DNA of 23,356 nucleotides from a virus: positions 1 through 23,356 of the IMG/VR virus record IMGVR_UViG_3300006916_000404; one strand, 5' to 3'. The notes below the pieces were generated by a model, which saw nothing but the letters and a program-made list of their open reading frames with translations, was not told the DNA's origin and made no database searches. Below are positions 14,906 through 21,540 of the stretch, in pieces (the first letter of the stretch is position 1; each line of letters starts with the position of its first letter). The translations under genes and the position numbers were made by a program.

Positions 14906-15146
14906 TATCACACCAGAGGAACTAGAAGATATGCTAGATCGTGCAGCCAAGCGTGGTGCTAAAGCAGCATTGCGTGAAGTAGGCTTGCATGATGATGATG
15001 CTCGTAAAGATATACAAGAGATGCGTAGCTTACTAGAAGCATGGCGTGATACACGTAAAGGTGTTTGGTCAACTATCGTAAAGATGTCAACTGTAGCAGT
15101 AATAACATTCATTGCAGCATCATTGTGGATGCAAATAGGGAAATAA
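14898..15146 (+). CDS. Small one-helix membrane protein, possible holin (DUF6127-like)
   Basis: 82 residues: an N-terminal amphipathic, charged part (EELEDMLDRAAKRGAKAALREVGLHDDDA, quoted in parts: LEDMLDRAA, KAALREVGLHDDDA), a second helix (IQEMRSLLEAWRDTRKGVW) and one predicted membrane segment at about 60-79 (IVKMSTVAVITFIAASLWM). The ALREVGL-x-x-x-DA...DI-x-x-x-R-x-LL-x-AWR pattern matches small phage proteins grouped, as I recall, as DUF6127 and often taken as holin candidates. Class III-like topology (one helix, N-terminus in cytoplasm) would be unusual for a pinholin, and a role in anchoring or virion assembly is also possible. The start overlaps the previous gene by eight bases. Confidence 0.62.
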   Translation: MSSITPEELEDMLDRAAKRGAKAALREVGLHDDDARKDIQEMRSLLEAWRDTRKGVWSTIVKMSTVAVITFIAASLWMQIGK

Positions 15147-15149
15147 AAA

Positions 15150-17450
15150 ATGGCTAAGAGATTTGCAGGGTTTAAGCCTGAGACATTACAGAATAAAATA
15201 TTACCAGCGTTGGGCTACAATGGACCTACTGATGAAAAGTCTATCAATCAGTTTCTAGCAGCTAACCCTGCTGCTGCAGCTAAGATGGGTAGATATACTA
15301 TGGCAGCTAGGCAGATGGTAGAAGGTAAACGTATTGGTGCATTTTTGGGATTGTTTGGCGGTCCTAAAATAGGCACACCTGAATATGCAGCAAAAACAAA
15401 AGAAACCCACGCTAGGGCAGTACAGAAACAGAAAGACAAAAAGACACTGCAAACAGGTACACTGAGAGAAAGATTAAATGTACCTGGAGTTGATCTTCAA
15501 ACAGCAATTAGAGGATTACCTGATGATAGGGGCAGTAAGAAAGCACCAGCTAATACACCAGCTACTACATCTAAAGGACTAGCTGACCTTGGAAATCTAA
15601 TAACAACTAACACGCCTAAAATTGATGATGGATTTCGTATCCTACCTCCCAATTCAATGCATACTAATGATATGTTAAATTATGGTGATTATAAAGGTAT
15701 AAATTCTACTGAGAAAGGTTTCTTAGAAAAGTACGGAAAGCCTTTTTCAGAAATGACTGAAGCTGAACAGCAAGCAGTGTTAAATGAAATAAACACACCT
15801 AGAAAGCCTCGTCCTTTGGATGACCGAAGAAATAGCCCTAACGCACAAGCTGCCCTGTTATCTGGTCAGGAGATGACAAGACAGATACAGGCAGATCCTA
15901 CAGCCCCAGTTACAAGGGCTGGTGTCGTAGCTGACGAGGGTGGAGCTAACCGTTTAATGGGAGAAGGTATCGGTCAAGCAGGAGATGCAACACAAGCAAC
16001 TGTTACGACTGCAGGACAACCTGCATTAGTTGCAGCACCTACGCCAATGGATGCAGCAACTATGGATGCTACACTAACACAAGATGCTATAGAAGCTGCA
16101 ACAGCAGACATGCAAGCTGCACAAGGACAAGTAAGTGACCAAGCTCAAATGGAAGCTGCACAGATGGACCCACAGACTGCAGCATCACTAGGCTTAGACG
16201 CTGCACAGTTAGCTGAAGCACAGAGAGTAGAAGCAGTAACACCATTACAGGTAACACCAGAACAGCTTATAGATGGTACTACTGTTGATCGGTCACAAGT
16301 AGAAGAAGAACTAGCCAAGACACAAGCAGCTACTGTAAGTGGTGAGCTAGGCAGATTGATGGAAGACTTTGAAGGTGGTGATACACCTGCTTGGGCTGCA
16401 GGGGCTATGAGAGCAGCTAACGCAGCAATGGCAGCACGTGGATTGTCTGCATCAAGTATGGCAGGTATGGCTATAACTCAAGCAGCTATGGAATCAGCAT
16501 TGCCCATCGCACAAATGGATGCGTCTAACAAGCAAGCTATGGCACTAGAGAAAGCCAAACAACGTGCAAACTTTTTAGGCATGGAGTTTGACCAAGAGTT
16601 CCAAACTAAAGTAAAGAATGCTGCACGTATATCTGAGATAGCTAACATCAACTTTAGTGCTGAACAACAAGTAGCAATAGAGAATGCAAGACTTGCTCAA
16701 AGTGTAGACCTAGCTAACCTATCTAATCAACAAGCAAAGGTATTGGCTGATGCTGCTACCATGTCACAGATTGATCTAGCTAACCTAGACAACAGACAAA
16801 GAGCAGCCGTACAAAACGCTCAGTCTTTCTTACAGATGGATATGGCTAATCTTAGCAATGAACAGCAAACTCTTATGTTCAAGCATCAAGCAAATGTTAG
16901 TGCTATATTTAGTGATCAGGGAGCAGACAATGCTGCTAAACAATTCAATGCTACTTCAGAAAATCAAACTAATCAGTTCTTTGCAAACCTAGCAACACAA
17001 GTAGCACAGTTTAATGCAGAACAAACTAATGCAATAAACAGATTTAATGCAGGTGAAACAAATGCTATTTCACAATTCAACGCAGCACAGTCTAACCTAC
17101 GAGATCAGTTTAATGCACAGAATCACTTAGTTGTTGCACAAGCTAACGCCAGATGGTTACAGTCAATTACTACAGCAGCAAATGCCGCAAACAATCAAGC
17201 TAATAGAGATGCAGCTATGGTGGCTAACAACTTAACAAGAGCAGCCTATGATGCCATTCTACAAAAAGAAAGAGATTTAATGGGCTGGGCTTGGAAGTCT
17301 GGAGAAAGTCAAAAACAAAGAGACAACAATATAGCTGTACAAAAAATAAAAGAAGGGGCAGATGATAGTAGTATTTTTGAAACAGGCTTGTCTGCTATTG
17401 CTGCTGAACTTACAGACTCTTTCTTGGAAAACATTTGGGATATCTTCTAG
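15150..17450 (+). CDS. Long helical internal-virion-type protein with hendecad repeats
   Basis: 766 residues, no known enzymatic motif. The N-terminus (about 1-100) is basic and helical; about 100-250 is a low-complexity linker; about 265-400 is an Ala/Gln/Thr-rich helical region with almost no aromatic residues. Residues about 412-450 carry AMRAANAAMAARGLSASSMAGM and AITQAAMESALPIAQMD, a pattern that I recall from structural proteins of marine phages. From 497 to 674 the protein is a chain of 22- and 11-residue repeats described separately. The C-terminus (about 675-766) is helical, ending with a short acidic hydrophobic segment (LENIWDIF). Such Ala/Gln-rich helical proteins encoded between fibres and lysozyme fit internal or ejected virion proteins. 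The ATG follows the previous stop closely with a weak GGGA site. Confidence 0.7.
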   Translation: MAKRFAGFKPETLQNKILPALGYNGPTDEKSINQFLAANPAAAAKMGRYTMAARQMVEGKRIGAFLGLFGGPKIGTPEYAAKTKETHARAVQKQKDKKTLQTGTLRERLNVPGVDLQTAIRGLPDDRGSKKAPANTPATTSKGLADLGNLITTNTPKIDDGFRILPPNSMHTNDMLNYGDYKGINSTEKGFLEKYGKPFSEMTEAEQQAVLNEINTPRKPRPLDDRRNSPNAQAALLSGQEMTRQIQADPTAPVTRAGVVADEGGANRLMGEGIGQAGDATQATVTTAGQPALVAAPTPMDAATMDATLTQDAIEAATADMQAAQGQVSDQAQMEAAQMDPQTAASLGLDAAQLAEAQRVEAVTPLQVTPEQLIDGTTVDRSQVEEELAKTQAATVSGELGRLMEDFEGGDTPAWAAGAMRAANAAMAARGLSASSMAGMAITQAAMESALPIAQMDASNKQAMALEKAKQRANFLGMEFDQEFQTKVKNAARISEIANINFSAEQQVAIENARLAQSVDLANLSNQQAKVLADAATMSQIDLANLDNRQRAAVQNAQSFLQMDMANLSNEQQTLMFKHQANVSAIFSDQGADNAAKQFNATSENQTNQFFANLATQVAQFNAEQTNAINRFNAGETNAISQFNAAQSNLRDQFNAQNHLVVAQANARWLQSITTAANAANNQANRDAAMVANNLTRAAYDAILQKERDLMGWAWKSGESQKQRDNNIAVQKIKEGADDSSIFETGLSAIAAELTDSFLENIWDIF
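16638..17171 (+). repeat. 22-residue then 11-residue coiled-coil repeats
   Basis: Within the protein starting at 15150, residues 497-584 hold four units of 22 residues (cores IANINFSAEQQ, VDLANLSNQQA, IDLANLDNRQR, MDMANLSNEQQ). Residues 598-674 then hold seven units of 11 residues (QFNATSENQTN, QFFANLATQVA, QFNAEQTNAIN, RFNAGETNAIS, QFNAAQSNLRD, QFNAQNHLVVA, QANARWLQSIT). The 22-residue unit is two hendecads, so one period runs through both blocks, interrupted by 13 residues at 585-597. Confidence 0.85.
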
Positions 17451-17460
17451 GGCAATCAAC

Positions 17461-19062
17461 ATGACATACAATCCAAATCATTTATCAAACGCTAACGCAC
17501 AGGCTGCTGCCTCCATGATGTCTGCAGGAATAGGCAGCGTTGGTGGTAAACCTATCACCTCTACTGCAGCACAAATTCAAAGTGACTTTATGAAAGAGTT
17601 CCGCAAGAGAGATGATGATAAACCAAGTGGATTAGGTGCAGCTACAACAAAGGTTGAGCCTGAAGAGGATGACAGAAACCTAGACCAAAAGATATATGAC
17701 TTCTTTGTAGGTGCTGGTGCTGATATGGAACCTAAAGAAGAAGAGCCTATGTATATGATGGACTTCTATGGTGGCCCTATGTTTGTTGTGCCTGAACCTG
17801 CTCCTGTTGAACGACAGGTATTATCTTCTCCTTTTGATGAATACAATGTAGAGACATATAACTTTGGTGGCTACTCCGACACCAGAGACACTTCTCCTTC
17901 TATTGGTTCAACAGTAGACCCTGACATGCAAGACCCTCGTAGAGGCTTAATGGCTGCTCCTACAATGTCACAACCTTCTACACCAGAAGAACTAACAGAT
18001 GTACCTAGAGCATTAGCTATGTCTGCTGCTGTACCTACAAAAACATATACAATAAAATCTGGAGATACACTATCAGAGATTGCCAGAGATAATAATACTA
18101 CTGTCAAAGCTCTAATGAGTTTAAATACTCAGATAGAAAAAGCAGATGAAATAGATGCTGGTGCTACTATACAGCTACCTTTATCAGACACACAAGCTGC
18201 TTTGCGTAGAGGTTTAGGCAGTGAGAAAGACATGAGTGGCGTACAAGTCGCAAGCACTGATCCTGAGTTTAAATTTTACCAGTCTGGTGTACCTTTAGAT
18301 CAACGTATATTTGAACCAGAGGACACAACTGGTTTTGGTGGTATGGGGCCAGACCCAAGCACAGGTCAGGGTATAATGACACCTCGTTCTTCTGTACCAA
18401 CAATAGAGAATAGTTTATCTGATGATGACTTGGGTATACCAGATACAGACAACTATATGGGTTACTTACCTTCAACTCCTGCACAAAAGGTTTTGAATAA
18501 GATTGCAGTGGGAGAAGGAGCAGTAGCTGATAAACTACAAAGACAGGCCAAACATGGTATAGGTACTACTGAATATGATATGGTATATAATTATGGAGAT
18601 ACATTAGCACCTGATAAACCTATAACACAAATGACAATACAAGAAGTTTTTGATTATCAAAAGAAACTTATAAATGCAACAAAAGGAAAAGTTCCGGGAA
18701 CAACAAAAGGAACTAGTGCAGTAGGTAAGTATCAGTTTGTTAAGACTTCACTGTTTGGGCCAAATGGAACACCAGAAAAACCACAAAAAAATTATTGGGC
18801 AGATAAACTTAAACTTACTCCAGATATGAAGTTTACTCCTGCGTTACAAGAAAAGATTGCTAGGCTTGCATTAAAAGAAACAGGCTATGATAACTACGTT
18901 AAAGGTAAAAAGTCACAAGACGCTACAATAAACAGAATAGCAGATATATGGGCTTCTGTAGAAGGGAATACATATGGTCAAGGAACAGGTACAACTAAAG
19001 CTGAATTAGCTGCTATATTAGATACAGTACAACCCGACTATATGCAATTAGGAACACCATAA
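17461..19062 (+). CDS. LysM and lysozyme-like peptidoglycan hydrolase (virion-associated)
   Basis: Start set at 17461 (MTYNPNHLSN), eleven bases after the preceding stop; the longer in-frame start at 17362 would sit inside the previous gene and adds an unlikely hydrophobic leader. 533 residues. After an acidic, Pro-rich linker there is a LysM domain at about 195-242 (KTYTIKSGDTLSEIARDNNT, then VKALMSLN and GATIQLPL), which binds GlcNAc in peptidoglycan. A second linker leads to a lysozyme-like domain at about 341-530: IAVGEGA with candidate catalytic Glu352, EYDMVYNYGD, TSAVGKYQF (418-426), LQEKIARLALKETGY, and NRIADIWASVEG. The E...GxYQ layout is that of phage muramidases/transglycosylases. 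Position in the virion module suggests a wall-opening enzyme for DNA entry; an endolysin role is also possible because a three-helix membrane protein follows. The start of the next gene overlaps its stop. Confidence 0.8.
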   Translation: MTYNPNHLSNANAQAAASMMSAGIGSVGGKPITSTAAQIQSDFMKEFRKRDDDKPSGLGAATTKVEPEEDDRNLDQKIYDFFVGAGADMEPKEEEPMYMMDFYGGPMFVVPEPAPVERQVLSSPFDEYNVETYNFGGYSDTRDTSPSIGSTVDPDMQDPRRGLMAAPTMSQPSTPEELTDVPRALAMSAAVPTKTYTIKSGDTLSEIARDNNTTVKALMSLNTQIEKADEIDAGATIQLPLSDTQAALRRGLGSEKDMSGVQVASTDPEFKFYQSGVPLDQRIFEPEDTTGFGGMGPDPSTGQGIMTPRSSVPTIENSLSDDDLGIPDTDNYMGYLPSTPAQKVLNKIAVGEGAVADKLQRQAKHGIGTTEYDMVYNYGDTLAPDKPITQMTIQEVFDYQKKLINATKGKVPGTTKGTSAVGKYQFVKTSLFGPNGTPEKPQKNYWADKLKLTPDMKFTPALQEKIARLALKETGYDNYVKGKKSQDATINRIADIWASVEGNTYGQGTGTTKAELAAILDTVQPDYMQLGTP

Positions 19063-19508
19063 TGTTTGGACTACCACTAGAACTAATAACAATGCTTGGC
19101 TCTACCGTACTAGGTGGAGTGATGTCCATCTGGGGGCAGAGCATGAAGATGAAACAAGAGCAGAACAAGATGCTCATGGAACGTGCCAACGCCAACGCAA
19201 GCTTTGCAGCAGAAGCACGTAACGCTGGAAAGAACGATAAACACTTCGCATGGACAAGAAGACTTATTGCATTATCTGCAGTATTTGCTATAATAGTGTT
19301 GCCAAAGTTGGTTGCGGTGTTCTATCCAGAAGTAGGTGTGTATGTAGGCTACACTGAGATACAGGTAGGCTTCCTTGACTTTATCTTCGGATCAGGACCA
19401 GAAGTAGTTAAGTGGCAGTACGCACAAGGATTTGTAATAACACCATTGGATACGCACATTGTATCAGCTATCGTAGGCTTATACTTTGGTGCAGGATTTA
19501 CTAAATAG
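19062..19508 (+). CDS. Three-helix membrane protein, putative holin
   Basis: 148 residues with predicted membrane segments at about 5-24 (PLELITMLGSTVLGGVMSIW), 68-87 (LIALSAVFAIIVLPKLVAVF) and 124-145 (VITPLDTHIVSAIVGLYFGA). A charged helix (MKQEQNKMLMERANANASFAAEAR) and FAWTRR lie between the first two. The PK-L-x-A-V-F, GYTE and TPLDTH-x-x-x-AI-x-GLYFG elements resemble membrane proteins common in marine phages and tentatively called holins. Its ATG overlaps the stop of the lysozyme gene (TAATG), so the two are coupled, as expected of a lysis pair. Codons ending in C are frequent (AAC, GCC, TTC), unlike in the flanking genes. An inner-membrane ejection channel is an alternative. Confidence 0.72.
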   Translation: MFGLPLELITMLGSTVLGGVMSIWGQSMKMKQEQNKMLMERANANASFAAEARNAGKNDKHFAWTRRLIALSAVFAIIVLPKLVAVFYPEVGVYVGYTEIQVGFLDFIFGSGPEVVKWQYAQGFVITPLDTHIVSAIVGLYFGAGFTK

Positions 19509-19517
19509 GATAACATC

Positions 19518-20045
19518 ATGGCAACATCACTATTCGATAGCCCAATTCCCGGTCAGTCTTTAACAGATGAACCGAAGAATAACCCTTGGGAAAACCCAGC
19601 AGAAATGTCAGACATGACAGAGATTACTAAGTTCTATATTAACAAGTTAGCTAATCAAGATGTTATAGATGATCTAGCTGTTATGATGCAGACAGGCATA
19701 CCACTGAAACCTATTGTTGAAACTATAACAACAACTGGTGTAATGAGAGGTATGCATACAGTAGATGCTGGAATGCTTGTTGGTCCTGTAATACATCAGT
19801 TCTTAAAGCAAGCTGTAGAGTCTCAAGGTATCAGTGTAAAAGATGATAAGATAGACTATAAGAAAAAAGCTGAAGATAGGGAAATGACTAGGTTTAAGAT
19901 GCTTGCTACTAAGTACCTTAGTGAAGAGCCTGATGAATCAGATCCCGGAAAAGAATTACTAGGTGAACTAGTTGAGGCTGGAGAGCCAGAGGAAGAGGTA
20001 ACACCAGAAGAAAAGCCACAAGGCTTAATGATGAAAGGTTTATGA
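19518..20045 (+). CDS. Uncharacterised virion-type protein (175 aa) with GLM tail
   Basis: N-terminus ATSLFDSPIPGQSLTDEPKN then NPWENPAEM, a proline-rich opening of a kind that I associate with structural proteins of marine myo- and podoviruses. Residues about 30-125 are helical (ITKFYINKLANQDVIDDLAV, MMQTGIPLKPIVETITTTGV, GPVIHQFLKQAVESQGI). The C-terminal 45 residues are acidic and end PQGLMMKGL. No membrane segment or enzymatic motif. The good ribosome site AGGA (19508-19511) precedes the start at 19518. It is probably a minor virion or internal protein that acts with the following two genes; function unknown. Confidence 0.68.
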   Translation: MATSLFDSPIPGQSLTDEPKNNPWENPAEMSDMTEITKFYINKLANQDVIDDLAVMMQTGIPLKPIVETITTTGVMRGMHTVDAGMLVGPVIHQFLKQAVESQGISVKDDKIDYKKKAEDREMTRFKMLATKYLSEEPDESDPGKELLGELVEAGEPEEEVTPEEKPQGLMMKGL

Positions 20046-20046
20046 T

Positions 20047-21540
20047 ATGAGCTTTAATTGGAAAGCGTTTGCTGGTAACTTCCTGCAGGAAACTGCTATG
20101 AACATACGAGAACGTAAAGAGGAAGCTAAAGCTTACGAAGAAGAGCAGAAACAACTAGCTGAACGTAACCTCCAATTAGTGCGTCAACGTGAAGCCGTAG
20201 CAAGAAATGCAGCACGTGTTGGTAAACAGGCTATGGAGTTAGGTGCTTCAAAAGAGTTAGTCATAAATGCTATGTCTTCTGGTGTGTCTGGTGTAACAGA
20301 TCTTTATGCCAATCTACAGAACCTACATTCACAGTTAGGATATCGTCCTGGACAAGAGTTAACAGAAGATGAAATAAGAATGGGCTTGAGTGCTCCTACT
20401 GCTGCTAACATTGATCCTAGTCTAGTAGCTGCTGACTTGACAGATCTTGCTATGCAGACATACGGTGTTGTACCTAAAGGTAAGTTATCAGATCCAAAAG
20501 AAGCCAGCACTATGAAAACTCTATTTGGCTTTGATGCTAAAGATAGAGTACGAAGAGAGCTAGCAGATGAAAAGTACTATGGTAACCTAAGTATAGGTGA
20601 CATAAACTACATAGCACAACAATCAGAATATAATGCTCTTGTAGGTGATGCTGTACAAAACTTTGCTGAGTTGCCTGTATATAACTCAGAAGCTAAGTTA
20701 AACTTTTCTACTAATCTAAACAAAGTTATGGATGATGCTATTACTGGTCAGGCATTTAAGAGCAGACTAAATGCTTTAGTAGATCCTGCAGATAAGCAAA
20801 CAGCTATGTTGATAGAGAGACAGAAAGCTGCTGGTAACTTTATAAGAAACTATGCAGGTACATATGAATACACAGGCTTCTTTGATGATCCAGCTACATT
20901 AGATTTAATTAAACAAACTTTTGAAATACCGGGCCAAGAAGGAGCAGGACAAAAGTGGTTAGATACTCTATTGGTAGAATATGACAGAGAGCCAGAGACT
21001 CCTATAAGTGAAGATGATACTTCTTTGAAAATAAAAGAACCAGTACCTCCTAAGAATATAGACCTGAAGAAAGACCCTGTAGACCCTGTAGAAACAGATG
21101 ATCCTTTCCCACCTGCTCCAGATCTAGATGAAGAAGGTAGAGCTATAATGGATGCATCTGTGTCAGGGGAACTAAGAAAAGGTTACACTGCACAGTACAC
21201 ACGTGAACAGTGGAACAAGATGTCTCGTAAGCAAAGAGAAGAAAGAGACTTACCTGTGTCTCCAATGGGTGTGATAGGCTTCCAGTTTAAAGAAGACGTA
21301 GATAAAGTACTGGAAAAATCTTTAAGTAACCTAAACGTAAAACGTAATACAAGAGAAGGTAAAGAGTATAAAGTTATTATAAAGAACTTAGGTACTTTTA
21401 CTGCAACAAAAGAGCAGCTTGATCAGATGCTTGACTCAGCGTTTATGGGAGAAAGGCCAGCCATAATACTAGAAGAGTATGGAGAGGAAGAACCTAGAGA
21501 AAGAAAACTAACTACACGTATAATCAAAAGGTTTAAATAA
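20047..21540 (+). CDS. Uncharacterised internal-virion-type protein (497 aa)
   Basis: N-terminal coiled coil at about 15-75 (MNIRERKEEAKAYEEEQKQL, NLQLVRQREAVARNAARVGK), then helical parts (ASKELVINAMSSGVSGVTDL, DLTDLAMQTYGVVPKG) and a mixed region with FAELPVYNSEAKLNFSTNLN and FIRNYAGTYEYTGFFDDPATL. A Pro/Asp/Glu-rich linker (about 310-365) separates a basic C-terminal part (YTAQYTREQWNKMSRKQREE, VIGFQFKEDVDKVLEKSL, KVIIKNLGTFTATKEQLDQM). No signal peptide or membrane helix. The composition (long helices plus charged linkers) and gene order suggest an ejected or internal virion protein. GAAAGG lies at 20033-20038, and the start is two bases after the previous stop. No family is recognised. 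Confidence 0.7.
   Translation: MSFNWKAFAGNFLQETAMNIRERKEEAKAYEEEQKQLAERNLQLVRQREAVARNAARVGKQAMELGASKELVINAMSSGVSGVTDLYANLQNLHSQLGYRPGQELTEDEIRMGLSAPTAANIDPSLVAADLTDLAMQTYGVVPKGKLSDPKEASTMKTLFGFDAKDRVRRELADEKYYGNLSIGDINYIAQQSEYNALVGDAVQNFAELPVYNSEAKLNFSTNLNKVMDDAITGQAFKSRLNALVDPADKQTAMLIERQKAAGNFIRNYAGTYEYTGFFDDPATLDLIKQTFEIPGQEGAGQKWLDTLLVEYDREPETPISEDDTSLKIKEPVPPKNIDLKKDPVDPVETDDPFPPAPDLDEEGRAIMDASVSGELRKGYTAQYTREQWNKMSRKQREERDLPVSPMGVIGFQFKEDVDKVLEKSLSNLNVKRNTREGKEYKVIIKNLGTFTATKEQLDQMLDSAFMGERPAIILEEYGEEEPRERKLTTRIIKRFK

Noticed and set aside
17362-17460. Longer N-terminus for the LysM/lysozyme gene, which would add a hydrophobic leader
   Set aside because: It would overlap the previous gene by 89 bases and the hydrophobic stretch is an out-of-frame reading of that gene; the start at 17461 fits the gap after the stop.
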